A stretch of 61,770 nucleotides of DNA, from assembly GCF_022008365.1 (NCBI RefSeq), contig NZ_JAIRBA010000025.1, positions 1-61,770 of the forward strand, read 5' to 3'. Position 1 is the stretch's first letter, and each line of letters opens with the position of its first letter. A model generated the notes under the pieces. That model did not search any database. It had not been told where the DNA came from and saw nothing but the letters and a program-made list of their open reading frames with translations. Position numbers and translations under genes: made by a program. Origin of the DNA: Aequorivita vitellina (GTDB taxonomy: Bacteria; Bacteroidota; Bacteroidia; Flavobacteriales; Flavobacteriaceae). Positions 43,619-52,883 of this stretch are shown one piece after another.

Positions 43619-45103
43619 TTAATTTTTAATCTTTGACATTAATGGTTTTACTATAGAGTAATAATCGATTTTAGCTATATATGCCCAAATGCCAAATATC
43701 ATTGCATATAGAGTGCCAGATAAAATTAACAATATCAAGACTTTAAAATCAAAAAAGTATTCAATACTTAACTTAATCCCGTATGCCATAATAAAGGCAG
43801 GTATTAGAATTTTACTTATTAATTTGATAGGAATGAGATCAATCAGTTTTATATTAAAATAGTTAGCAATAAATAAAAGCATTGCAATAATTCTAGCTAT
43901 TCTGCAAATTACTGAAATCCATACAATAGTTATCGGAGAATTGATAAAATATATCGAAGCCCACTCTAATGCTATTGTAAATAAAGCTGCATACAAGTGG
44001 ATATTTCTATAATACTTTTCACCTCCAATGGCTAATAGTAACGGAGCATAAGAAATCAGTGTAAAAAAGTTAGAAATCAGTTTAATTTGAAAATACGTAC
44101 CAGAAGCTTCGTAGCGTTCTCCATAGAGGAGAATCATTAGTGCTGTAGCAAAACAAAAACAAAAGATTACTAGAGGATATATGAGCTTTGCCGTTTTTTT
44201 AAACACTGAATGCCAAAGACGTAATATTTCTTTCCTAGTTTCTTCGGTATCATTAAATGCGTTTTTAGAGTACAAAGGTGCTAATACAATTGAACCTGCA
44301 GAAATAATCATCCCTACAAAAGGTAGTTCTAATGAACCATTGGCAAATTCAGCAAAGACTTCTGTTCCAAAATAACGACTAATAAAAAATTGATCAGCTG
44401 AGCTAATAATAACTCCCCATATACTCGCCATCATAATTGGTGTTGCATATTTTAGGATCTTTTTATACGAGATTTTTGATATTGTATGTTCTTGATTTTT
44501 TATAGGGCGGTACTTTAAAAACATCGCCAATAGAAAACTAAAGAAGCTAGCTACCGTAAATCCAATTATTGCATCTTCTACATCACCTTTGAAAACAATT
44601 ACAGGAACTACTACACAAAGCAACATCAAAACACGTGTTACTACATTGTAAGCTGCAATCCATTTTGATTTTCGATACACCGACAAAACTCCTTCTACAC
44701 CCATTGTGGGCAACATAAAAAGAGGCACTAAGGAGAAGTAAATCAAAGGTTTAGACAAATTATGATTTCCAAGGACATCGGCAATAATTCCCGAACCTAA
44801 AAATATAGCTAATGACATTAAAAAGCCTGCCAACAATAATATTTTATTAATTTTATTAACAAGACTCTTAGCTTCTTCTACGGCTACTCGCGGTAAAAAG
44901 AACGAATAAGCTTTAGGTACACCCAGTGTAAAAACAACCAGTAAAGTACTATATACATACATTACTTGCCTATAAGTTCCGTAGCTGTCTTTGTCAAAAT
45001 ATCGACTTAGTATCATAGAGCTAACCATACTAAAACTAAAGGCAGATAGACTCCCTATAAGAATCCAGAATGATTGGGTGGTATTACTACTGTTTTTCAA
45101 CAT
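43619..45103 (-). CDS. Wzx-like oligosaccharide flippase
   Basis: 494 residues from the ATG at 45103 (a TTG two codons earlier is ignored), with 12-14 predicted helices in the MATE/PST fold; the first helix starts with SFWILIGSLSAFSFSMVSSM and the family's basic/aromatic loops are present. It moves the lipid-linked repeat unit across the inner membrane. Its start overlaps the sulfotransferase gene by 17 bases. Together with the EpsG polymerase it defines a Wzx/Wzy-type export pathway, but Wza/Wzc genes are not in the window. Confidence 0.88.
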   Translation of the reverse strand: MLKNSSNTTQSFWILIGSLSAFSFSMVSSMILSRYFDKDSYGTYRQVMYVYSTLLVVFTLGVPKAYSFFLPRVAVEEAKSLVNKINKILLLAGFLMSLAIFLGSGIIADVLGNHNLSKPLIYFSLVPLFMLPTMGVEGVLSVYRKSKWIAAYNVVTRVLMLLCVVVPVIVFKGDVEDAIIGFTVASFFSFLLAMFLKYRPIKNQEHTISKISYKKILKYATPIMMASIWGVIISSADQFFISRYFGTEVFAEFANGSLELPFVGMIISAGSIVLAPLYSKNAFNDTEETRKEILRLWHSVFKKTAKLIYPLVIFCFCFATALMILLYGERYEASGTYFQIKLISNFFTLISYAPLLLAIGGEKYYRNIHLYAALFTIALEWASIYFINSPITIVWISVICRIARIIAMLLFIANYFNIKLIDLIPIKLISKILIPAFIMAYGIKLSIEYFFDFKVLILLILSGTLYAMIFGIWAYIAKIDYYSIVKPLMSKIKN

Positions 45104-45935
45104 TTTCAATCTTAGTACTGTGGGTTATACTTCTAATTGATTTTAAAATCCTATCAGGATTAAGATGTATTTTTTCACACCAAAAATTAAAAAGTGTTAC
45201 CAATACACTTTTGTTTGAATTTTTTCGCTCAATACTTTCGTTTTTATAACTATCAAATTCCTGTAAAGAAATATTTTCAAGAGTTTTTTTCCAATCAGGA
45301 TTTTCTTCATATTCAAATTGTCTAAGACTATCTGTGATATCGCCATATTTGATTAATTGCTGTTTTATTCTTGGTAAATGCTTTTTCCAAGTACCAATCC
45401 CCTTACTTTCTATTGGTCTTAATTTTTTTAACGCTTTTAAGGTATCATCGTCAGGTTTAGCATATAAATGGTATTCTGAGAACTTATGTTTTTGTTTCAG
45501 GAAGGGTATTTTTTGCTCTATTTGCTTTTGAATTTCATCGGGATTTGTTGTAAAGTCTTCATAACGAATTAATATGAATCGGGGATGGTCTTTTAATTTT
45601 TCATAATCACTTAAAAATTTGAACCAAAAGTTAAGTCCACAATAATATTCATCTGTTATACGACCATGATAACTGACAATCATATCCCTAGGATCACGAA
45701 TAACGCAGACAACATAAACACCTTTAATTTTATCTAATATAGTCCATAATTTATCCGTGCTTGACGGTTTTTTGGTTAAAACAGTATTGCACTTACCAAA
45801 ACTAGAATTAGATTTTGAAATTGGAGCTTCATGGTCACAGCTACAATCAATATTAAAACAACTTTTAAATAACTCTGTTAAAAGTGTTGTTCCTGTTCTA
45901 GGACCACTCGAAGTTATGTGTATTCTTTTAGACAT
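45087..45935 (-). CDS. Sulfotransferase-family protein (second of two)
   Basis: 282 residues. PAPS loop HITSSGPRTGTTLLTELFK at 6-24, and 3'-phosphate motif YVVCVIRDPRDMIVSYH with Arg80 and Ser88. Different in sequence from the first sulfotransferase, so likely modifies another position or sugar. Two bases separate it from the epimerase gene. Confidence 0.9.
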   Translation of the reverse strand: MSKRIHITSSGPRTGTTLLTELFKSCFNIDCSCDHEAPISKSNSSFGKCNTVLTKKPSSTDKLWTILDKIKGVYVVCVIRDPRDMIVSYHGRITDEYYCGLNFWFKFLSDYEKLKDHPRFILIRYEDFTTNPDEIQKQIEQKIPFLKQKHKFSEYHLYAKPDDDTLKALKKLRPIESKGIGTWKKHLPRIKQQLIKYGDITDSLRQFEYEENPDWKKTLENISLQEFDSYKNESIERKNSNKSVLVTLFNFWCEKIHLNPDRILKSIRSITHSTKIENVEKQ

Positions 45936-45937
45936 AT

Positions 45938-46948
45938 TTATGAATAATACTCTTTATACCATCCCACAAAACTGCGTATTCCAAGTTGAATGGGTGTATT
46001 GGGTTTGTAATTAAAATCGTTCTCTAAAGCGGCGGTATCTGCCCAAGTTGTTTCTACATCACCAGGTTGCATAGGGAGCATATTTTTTTGAGCTTTTTTG
46101 CCGGTTTCAATTTCTATAGCTTCAATAAAGTCGAGCAGTTCTAACGGGGAGCCATTCCCAATGTTATAAAGGCTGTAGGATTTGTTGTTGCGTTGAGGCT
46201 GTAAAAGTGTTTTTTCCACACCAGCTACAATATCGTCAATATAGGTAAAGTCGCGAGAGAGGTTGCCGTTGTTAAAAACTTTAATTGGTTTATCATTTAG
46301 AATTGCATTCGTAAATAAAAACATTGCCATATCTGGTCTGCCCCAAGGCCCATAAACCGTAAAGAATCTTAAGCCTATGGTTTCTATGCCGAACAAATGA
46401 CTATAGGTGTACGCCATGAGTTCATTGCTCTTTTTGCTGGCGGCGTACATACTAATAGGATGATCTACATTATCTTCTGTAGAAAAGGGAATTTTATCAT
46501 TCATCCCATAGACACTAGAACTACTGGCATAAACAAGCTTTTTAACTTTGGCATGCCGAACACATTCCAATAAATTTACAAACCCCACGATATTGCTTTC
46601 AACGTATTTCATCGGTTGCTCAATGCTGTAACGAACACCAGCTTGTGCAGCAAGGTTACAGACCAAATCAAACTCATTACCTTCAAAAAGTAGCGGAAGA
46701 TTCTTTTGATCTTCCAAATTTATCTTAATAAAAATGAACTGCTCATTGTGCAATTCACTCTCCACATACTCATTGTATTCAATCTGGTTTTCAGAAATAC
46801 CCAAATTTTTTAGGCGGGCAAGTTTTAAGTTAACATCATAATAATCATTGATGTTATCTAAACCAACAACAACATGTCCTAAAGATATTAATTTCTCACA
46901 TAAATGATAGCCTATAAAGCCCGCTGCACCAGTAACTAATATTTTCAT
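45938..46948 (-). CDS. NAD-dependent epimerase, UDP-glucuronate 4-epimerase-like
   Basis: 336 residues. Rossmann signature GAAGFIGYH (7-15), the family-typical [19 protein letters not shown] at 41-59, and the [10 protein letters not shown] catalytic Tyr-Lys. This subgroup makes UDP-GalA from UDP-GlcA. It follows the UDP-glucose dehydrogenase with a 4-base overlap, consistent with a two-step route from UDP-Glc. Confidence 0.9.
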   Translation of the reverse strand: MKILVTGAAGFIGYHLCEKLISLGHVVVGLDNINDYYDVNLKLARLKNLGISENQIEYNEYVESELHNEQFIFIKINLEDQKNLPLLFEGNEFDLVCNLAAQAGVRYSIEQPMKYVESNIVGFVNLLECVRHAKVKKLVYASSSSVYGMNDKIPFSTEDNVDHPISMYAASKKSNELMAYTYSHLFGIETIGLRFFTVYGPWGRPDMAMFLFTNAILNDKPIKVFNNGNLSRDFTYIDDIVAGVEKTLLQPQRNNKSYSLYNIGNGSPLELLDFIEAIEIETGKKAQKNMLPMQPGDVETTWADTAALENDFNYKPNTPIQLGIRSFVGWYKEYYS

Positions 46949-48357
46949 GAGGTACTATTAAAGATTGAAACTCCTATCGCTGTATATTGAAAACCAAGTT
47001 GCTTCATCGTTCGACCATCTAGTACTTTTCTGCCATCAAAAACAAAAGCTGGTTTAATGACGGAGCTATAAATCTTGTGCCAATTAAATTCCTTAAACTC
47101 ATCCCATTCTGTCAATATAGCTATTGCATGTGCGTTTTGGCAAGCTATGTAAGGGTCATTAACAATTTTTACTAATCTCCTATTCTCCTCTGGACTGCGA
47201 GTATTTAAATAATCTAAATCAGCATAAATTCTTTCTTCACTTACTTTAGGGTCATAAACAGTTATTTCGGCTTGTTCATCTAAAAGTGCGTCAGCAACAT
47301 AAATTGCAGCCGATTCACGCGTATCGTTAGTATCTTTTTTAAAAGCCCATCCAAAGAAAGTAATCTTTTTACCAGAAACCGTATTGTAAAGTTTGGAAAC
47401 AATATTTTCAGCGAAACGATTTTTTTGATGATCGTTCATAATGATAACTTGTTCCCAATAGTCTGCAACTTCGTTTAGACCATAAGATTTAGCAATATAT
47501 ACTAGATTCAAAATATCTTTCTGAAAACAAGAGCCTCCAAAACCAACGGATGCTTGTAAAAATTTAGGGCCTATTCTACTATCCATCCCAATTGCTTTAC
47601 TAACTTCAGATACATCGGCACCAGTCACTTCACATAGCTCAGAAATGGCGTTAATAGAAGAAACTCTTTGCGCAAGAAATGCGTTTGCCACCAACTTAGA
47701 TAATTCTGAAGACCAAACATTTGTCGTAAGTATCTTTTCTCTTGAAATCCAAGTAGCATAGATATTTACCAAAGCTTCAATAGCTTCTTTTCCATCTTCA
47801 CTCTCCTCTCCTCCAATCAATACACGATCTGGATTTAACAAGTCTTGTACGGCAGTCCCTTCTGCCAAAAATTCTGGATTAGACAGAATTTGAAATTTAA
47901 CCCCATTGCCCGTATGGTCTAAAATATTCTTTATGGCTTGAGCTGTTCTCACAGGCAAGGTAGATTTTTCAACTACTATTTTATCAGTAGTTGCAACTTT
48001 TGCAATTTGACGTGCAGAAAGTTCAATGTATTTTAAATCAGCAGCCATTCCCTTCCCTTTACCATAGGTTTTGGTAGGCGTATTAACCGAGATAAAAATC
48101 ATTTCGGCTTCATCAATCGCTTTTTCTACATCGGTGCTAAAAAACAAGTTTCTGCCTCTAGCCTCTTGAACTACTTCTTTTAAGCCTGGCTCATAAATTG
48201 GCAAGTTATTAAAATCAGAATCGTTCCAAGCTGCTATTCTAACTTTATTAATATCTACAACAGTAATTTTGATGTCAGGGTTTTTTAAAGCAAGTACTGC
48301 CATAGTTGGTCCTCCAACGTAACCCGCACCAATACAGCAAACATTTTGAATTTTCAT
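46945..48357 (-). CDS. ugd: UDP-glucose 6-dehydrogenase
   Basis: 470 residues. N-terminal Rossmann GAGYVGGP (10-17), then [20 protein letters not shown] and the catalytic Cys277 in [10 protein letters not shown]. This long form with the GKGMAADL segment resembles the eukaryotic-type UDP-Glc dehydrogenases. It oxidises UDP-Glc to UDP-GlcA using NAD+. Its gene overlaps the epimerase by 4 bases, so the product is passed on. Confidence 0.93.
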   Translation of the reverse strand: MKIQNVCCIGAGYVGGPTMAVLALKNPDIKITVVDINKVRIAAWNDSDFNNLPIYEPGLKEVVQEARGRNLFFSTDVEKAIDEAEMIFISVNTPTKTYGKGKGMAADLKYIELSARQIAKVATTDKIVVEKSTLPVRTAQAIKNILDHTGNGVKFQILSNPEFLAEGTAVQDLLNPDRVLIGGEESEDGKEAIEALVNIYATWISREKILTTNVWSSELSKLVANAFLAQRVSSINAISELCEVTGADVSEVSKAIGMDSRIGPKFLQASVGFGGSCFQKDILNLVYIAKSYGLNEVADYWEQVIIMNDHQKNRFAENIVSKLYNTVSGKKITFFGWAFKKDTNDTRESAAIYVADALLDEQAEITVYDPKVSEERIYADLDYLNTRSPEENRRLVKIVNDPYIACQNAHAIAILTEWDEFKEFNWHKIYSSVIKPAFVFDGRKVLDGRTMKQLGFQYTAIGVSIFNSTS

Positions 48358-48405
48358 TTTTTAATCATTTGAGTGGATTAATGGTGAAAGTATAGATTAT
48401 TGTAT

Positions 48406-49662
48406 TTAAACAATCATCCCCGCAGCAACGGTTTCATTGGTATTATCGTCTATTAAAATAATACTTCCAGTTATAGGATTGGTGCCGTAAGGGTCAATCA
48501 TTAAAGGTTTTGTGGTTCTAATAGTGACCCTGCCTATTTCATTCATCCCAAAAGTATCCTCATCCTTAATGCGATCATAAGTATTAATATCAACCTTATA
48601 CAAAACGCTTTTTATCATCGCTTTTTGCGAATTTTCTGTGTGGCAAACGGTATATTTTGCTCTTGGTTGGGAAGGTTTATTGCTCATCCAACACAGCATA
48701 ACATCAAACTCCTGTGAAGTTTCTGGTCTATTGTTAGTTCTAACTATCATATCGCCTCTACTTACGTCTATATCATCTTCTAAAGTAATGGAAACGGACA
48801 TAGGAACATAGGCTTCTTCCAATTCCTGTTCAAAACTATCGATAGACTTTATTTTTGATGTAAAACCAGAGGGAAGCGCAATTACTTCATCTCCAATTCT
48901 GAAAACACCACTTGCAATTCTACCGGCATAACCTCTATAATCTATATAGCCTTCTCTTTGTGGACGAATAACAGTTTGCACTGGAAAACGAGCATCAATT
49001 TTATTAAGATCATTAGTAATATGTAAGGTTTCTAAAGTATATAATAAAGCAGCACCTTTGTACCACTCCATATTATCTGAACGATTAACAACATTATCGC
49101 CATGAAGTGCGCTTATTGGGATATAAGTAATATCTTTAGTTACAAGTTTGGAAGACACTTTTTCATATTGACTGACGATATTATCATAAACAGTTTCATC
49201 GTAACCTACAAGATCCATTTTGTTAATACAAATAATTAAATGTGGTATTTGAAGTAATGAAGCAATATAGGAGTGTCTTTTTGTTTGCTCTATAACCCCT
49301 TTTCTCGCATCTATTAAAATAATGGCTGCATTAGCTGTGGAGGCACCTGTAATCATATTTCTTGTATATTGAATATGACCGGGAGTATCGGCAATAATAA
49401 ATTTTCTTTTAGGCGTTGTAAAATATCTATATGCCACGTCTATAGTTATTCCCTGCTCACGCTCTTCCTTTAAACCGTCTGTGAACATGGCAAGATCAAT
49501 ATTGTCATGACCTTTTTTCAAGCTTGTATTTTCAACAGCAGCTAATTGGTCTTCAAAAATTGATTTTGAATCGTAAAGCAATCTACCTATTAAGGTGCTT
49601 TTACCATCATCTACGCTTCCTGCAGTTGTAAATCGTAATAATTGATTGTTATCTATTGCCAT
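48406..49662 (-). CDS. cysN: Sulfate adenylyltransferase subunit 1 (CysN)
   Basis: 418 residues. GTPase G1 loop GSVDDGKST (15-23), then DTPGHIQYTRNM and NKMDLVGYD, followed by the beta-barrel domain 2/3. Activates sulfate to APS with CysD, using GTP hydrolysis. It lacks the CysC fusion found in some relatives; a free CysC is encoded in the locus. It is separated from cysD by a 455-base stretch holding a dead four-helix-bundle gene, unlike the usual cysDN adjacency. Confidence 0.95.
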   Translation of the reverse strand: MAIDNNQLLRFTTAGSVDDGKSTLIGRLLYDSKSIFEDQLAAVENTSLKKGHDNIDLAMFTDGLKEEREQGITIDVAYRYFTTPKRKFIIADTPGHIQYTRNMITGASTANAAIILIDARKGVIEQTKRHSYIASLLQIPHLIICINKMDLVGYDETVYDNIVSQYEKVSSKLVTKDITYIPISALHGDNVVNRSDNMEWYKGAALLYTLETLHITNDLNKIDARFPVQTVIRPQREGYIDYRGYAGRIASGVFRIGDEVIALPSGFTSKIKSIDSFEQELEEAYVPMSVSITLEDDIDVSRGDMIVRTNNRPETSQEFDVMLCWMSNKPSQPRAKYTVCHTENSQKAMIKSVLYKVDINTYDRIKDEDTFGMNEIGRVTIRTTKPLMIDPYGTNPITGSIILIDDNTNETVAAGMIV

Positions 49663-49723
49663 TTTTGTGAGTTTGTGAGTTTGTGAGTTTGTGAATTTGT
49701 TATTATGTGAGTCTGTGGTGGTG
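49663..49723. repeat. Short tandem repeat before cysN
   Basis: Five tandem copies of GTGAGTTT, decaying into GTGAATTT and GTGAGTCTG. The same style of AT/TG word borders the other side of the inserted gene (ACTTATTCACTAATTTACAG near 50080). It forms the left boundary of the four-helix-bundle insertion. Confidence 0.75.
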
Positions 49724-50071
49724 TTATTCTTTTAAAGTTTGAATCAGCTTTATCAGCATTCTTTTAATAAAATATCTTTTGTCCTTTAGTGTTTTTGAAT
49801 CATCAATAAAACTTAATCTATTAGATATTTCAATTTGAGTTTCTAATTCAGAAGCTGAGCCAAGACTGATATATAAAAATCTTTTAAATTCCTTCTTTGT
49901 TTCCCGTGATGCGCCTTCAGCAATATTTGATGGAATAGATACTTATGCCCGACGGATTTGACTTGTGAGTCCAAATTTTTCAGAATCGGGAAAATTATTG
50001 GTAACCTGATAAATTTCTGTCACCAAATCCATTGATTCTTGATACAGTCTTAAATCATTATGTGATTTCAT
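49724..50071 (-). pseudogene. Four-helix-bundle protein with premature stop
   Basis: The frame starts MKSHNDLRLYQESMDLVTEI with the ATG at 50071 and ends at a TAA at 49724-49726. Codon 43 is TAA (49943-49945) in the conserved block SQIRRA*VSIPSNIAEG, where the family has Ala or Ser; Ser TCA to TAA is one base change. The rest (SREFTKKEFKRFLY-like, SASELETQIEI) is intact. Family members were first noted as ORFs of 23S rRNA intervening sequences. It splits cysN from cysD. Confidence 0.85.
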
Positions 50072-50117
50072 ATAATTTTTACTTATTCACTAATTTACAG
50101 GCTCACGTATTCACCTA

Positions 50118-51023
50118 TTAGAAATACCCCTGCTTCTTTCTATCTTCCATCGCTGTTTCTGATCGTTTATCGTCTGAACGATTACCTCTTTCTGTCATTC
50201 GCAAAGCTGCGACTTCCTCGGCAATTTTTTCAAGGGTATCTGCATCTGATTCTATTCCACCAGTAATGGTAATATCTCCGAGGGTTCTAAAGCGGATTTT
50301 TTTAGTTTCAATTTTTTCGTTTTCTTCCAGTTTTAAATGCTCTGAAACAGGAATCCAAGATTCACTACGCCATACAACCTCACGTTGATGCGCTAAATAT
50401 AGTGATGGAATTTGTATGTTTTCCCGCTTAATATAATTCCATACATCCATTTCGGTCCAATTACTAATAGGAAAGGCTCGAAAATGTTCGCCCTCAAAAT
50501 ACTTTCCATTAAGTAAGTTCCATAGTTCTGGGCGTTGGTTTTTAGGATCCCATTGGCCAAAATCATCTCTATGTGAAAAGAAACGTTCCTTAGCACGTGC
50601 CTTTTCTTCATCGCGTCTTCCACCACCGATAGCGCAATCTACTTTGTTGCTTTCAATAGCGTCGAGCAAAGTCGTAATTTGTAGGGCGTTGCGAGTGGCG
50701 TTTTTACCTTTTTCCTCTGCAACTCTACCACAGTCAATAGACTCTTGAACTGAGCCAACTATTAATTGAGCTCCTAACTCGTCAATTAGATCATCGCGAA
50801 ACTTTATGGTTTCTGGGAAATTATGTCCTGTATCCACATGCATTAAAGGAAAAGGAATCTTTGCTGGATAAAATGCCTTTTTTGCTAAGTGGGTTACAAG
50901 AATTGAATCTTTACCTCCTGAAAATAGAATTACAGGGTTTTGAAATTGGGCATATACCTCACGGAGTATGTATATAGCCTCTGATTCCAATTCGTCTAAA
51001 TAATTTAAATAGTACTTATTCAT
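50118..51023 (-). CDS. cysD: Sulfate adenylyltransferase subunit 2 (CysD)
   Basis: 301 residues, with the PP-loop ATP pyrophosphatase motif SGGKDS at 35-40, GGGRRDEEKARAKER, and a C-terminal RFRTLGDITITGGIESDADT. Makes APS from sulfate and ATP with CysN. It overlaps cysC by 4 bases. The stretch between it and cysN holds the dead insert. Confidence 0.95.
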   Translation of the reverse strand: MNKYYLNYLDELESEAIYILREVYAQFQNPVILFSGGKDSILVTHLAKKAFYPAKIPFPLMHVDTGHNFPETIKFRDDLIDELGAQLIVGSVQESIDCGRVAEEKGKNATRNALQITTLLDAIESNKVDCAIGGGRRDEEKARAKERFFSHRDDFGQWDPKNQRPELWNLLNGKYFEGEHFRAFPISNWTEMDVWNYIKRENIQIPSLYLAHQREVVWRSESWIPVSEHLKLEENEKIETKKIRFRTLGDITITGGIESDADTLEKIAEEVAALRMTERGNRSDDKRSETAMEDRKKQGYF

Positions 51024-51616
51024 TTTCTCTCTATTTTTCCAAGTATTTCTTTTACAATTAAATCTACAATTGTGTCCAAATCTTGTTGGGTGGTATCAAC
51101 TTCGATGTCAGGAGCCAAAGGTAATTCATATGGGGCATTAACGCCAGTAAAATTTGTGATTTCACCTTTTCTCGCCTTTTTATACAGCCCTTTTATGTCC
51201 CGTCGCTCACATTCCTCAATAGGCGTATTCACAAAAACTTCGACAAAATTTGTACTGCCAATAATCATTTTAACATTTTCACGATCTTTTCTATATGGGG
51301 ATACAAAGGAAGCTAGCACTACCAATCCCGCATCCAACATTAAACTAGCCACCTCCCCTATTCTACGAATATTTTCAGAACGATCCTCTGCTGAGAAGGA
51401 GAGGTTGGAACAAATTCCCTTGCGCACATTGTCGCCATCTAATAAGTAGGTGTGAATTCCTTTGTTGAAAAGGGTTTGCTCCACTTCATTGGCTATAGTA
51501 GATTTTCCCGATCCCGAAAGACCTGTAAACCATATTAAAAGTGGTTTATGATGTTTAAGATTACTCCTTTTATCCCGATCCACCTTAAACTTATGTTCAA
51601 ATATATTTTTCTCCAT
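51020..51616 (-). CDS. cysC: Adenylylsulfate kinase (CysC)
   Basis: 198 residues. P-loop GLSGSGKST at 32-40, then DGDNVRKGICSNLSFSAEDR and the FVNTPIEECERRDIKGLYKK region. Phosphorylates APS to PAPS. Placed between cysD and a DUF2061 gene. In this locus the PAPS feeds two sulfotransferases; no PAPS or APS reductase gene is present nearby, so a role in glycan sulfation is favoured over cysteine synthesis. Confidence 0.95.
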   Translation of the reverse strand: MEKNIFEHKFKVDRDKRSNLKHHKPLLIWFTGLSGSGKSTIANEVEQTLFNKGIHTYLLDGDNVRKGICSNLSFSAEDRSENIRRIGEVASLMLDAGLVVLASFVSPYRKDRENVKMIIGSTNFVEVFVNTPIEECERRDIKGLYKKARKGEITNFTGVNAPYELPLAPDIEVDTTQQDLDTIVDLIVKEILGKIERK

Positions 51617-51626
51617 AAAATTGAAA

Positions 51627-52043
51627 TTAATCTTTTAGTCCGTAATTTAATCTATACCACGCTCGTTCATGTAGGTAGTACAAAATCATTTTAGTTATAA
51701 GTTCAGACATACCGATTTTTAATCCTGCAAGTGGATTGCCAGTTATCAACCAAGCTAGTAGCATCGTATCTAAGGTACCAACACCCCTCCAAGTAACTGT
51801 TTTGGCTAAGTGTCTAATCCTACTCTCTCTAATTATCCCAGCCTTGGACAGGTTTATTTTAAACCATACGCGTTCGTGTAAATAGTATAAAATCATTTTA
51901 GTAAACACCTCAGCCATGCCAATTTTTAGGCCTGTTAATGGATTGCCAGTAATAAGCCAAGAGATTAAAATAGTATCTATGGTACCTACAATTCGCCAAG
52001 TGATGGCTTTGGCAATATGTCTTTTATTTGACCGTCCTAGCAT
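51627..52043 (-). CDS. DUF2061 membrane protein with a duplicated domain
   Basis: 138 residues made of two near-identical DUF2061 units: ITWRIVGTIDTILISWLITG with KIGMAEVFTKMILYYLHERV, and again VTWRGVGTLDTMLLAWLITG with KIGMSELITKMILYYLHERA. Each unit has two short membrane helices. DUF2061 proteins are often next to sulfate-activation genes in this phylum; a role in sulfate or PAPS handling is inferred only. It shares one base with cysQ. Confidence 0.85.
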   Translation of the reverse strand: MLGRSNKRHIAKAITWRIVGTIDTILISWLITGNPLTGLKIGMAEVFTKMILYYLHERVWFKINLSKAGIIRESRIRHLAKTVTWRGVGTLDTMLLAWLITGNPLAGLKIGMSELITKMILYYLHERAWYRLNYGLKD

Positions 52044-52831
52044 TAGCTACGCACTAAGAAATAGTTATTTAGAAGGTTCCTTTTATTATAAGCCAAAGGT
52101 TTTTCTGTAGTTTGATCTATCACCTCAAGGCCTACCGCTCTGCAAATTGCATCACCAGCAGCAGTATCCCATTCCATAGTAGGTGCGAAACGCGGATAAA
52201 TATGAGCTAGACCTTCTGCTACCAAACAGAATTTTAAGGAACTACCTCTACTTACAATTTCCACCTTATTAGCCTTTTCTATATTGTCGATAAAATTTTT
52301 AGTGTCTTCATTAAGATGTGAGCGGCTTCCAACAATCTTAATTGTACCTGAATCAAGCTCAGGTTTGATAGGGATGGCTTTTTTAAGGATTTCTTCTATT
52401 TCTATATCTTCCGACTCAAGATCAATTTTTTTAGCGCTTTTAGCATCCGCTGTAGTAAAGTATAACGTTTTAGTTACAGGCACATATATAACTCCGAGTA
52501 TCGGGACACCATTTCTAACAAGGGCTATATTAACGGTAAATTCGCCATTACGTTTAATAAACTCTTTAGTTCCATCTAAGGGATCGACCACCCAGCATTT
52601 CGACCAATCCTTGCGTTGCTCATAGTCTAATTGTTTATTTTCCTCGCTAATAATTGGAATTGCTGTGGGCAGTAAATAACGATTGATAATATCATTTGCA
52701 TTTTTATCGGCTTGGGTTAGGGGAGACTCATCTCCTTTAACCTCTACTTCAAAATTGGTTTCGTAAACTTTTAAAATCTCAGCTCCAGCATCAATTGCAG
52801 CCTTAATCGCTATACTTAAATTATTTTTCAT
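52043..52831 (-). CDS. cysQ: 3'(2'),5'-bisphosphate nucleotidase (CysQ)
   Basis: 262 residues of the inositol monophosphatase fold. Metal ligands Glu63/Glu64 (PIISEENKQ), the WVVDPLDGTKEFI motif with Asp83 and Asp86, and a late WDTAAGDAI block. It removes PAP, the by-product that inhibits sulfotransferases. Its presence in the sulfotransferase locus supports active glycan sulfation. Confidence 0.93.
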   Translation of the reverse strand: MKNNLSIAIKAAIDAGAEILKVYETNFEVEVKGDESPLTQADKNANDIINRYLLPTAIPIISEENKQLDYEQRKDWSKCWVVDPLDGTKEFIKRNGEFTVNIALVRNGVPILGVIYVPVTKTLYFTTADAKSAKKIDLESEDIEIEEILKKAIPIKPELDSGTIKIVGSRSHLNEDTKNFIDNIEKANKVEIVSRGSSLKFCLVAEGLAHIYPRFAPTMEWDTAAGDAICRAVGLEVIDQTTEKPLAYNKRNLLNNYFLVRS

Positions 52832-52883
52832 ATATTATCTTAAATCTTAATTTTTTAATAAAACAGACAAACAATTTAACTGT

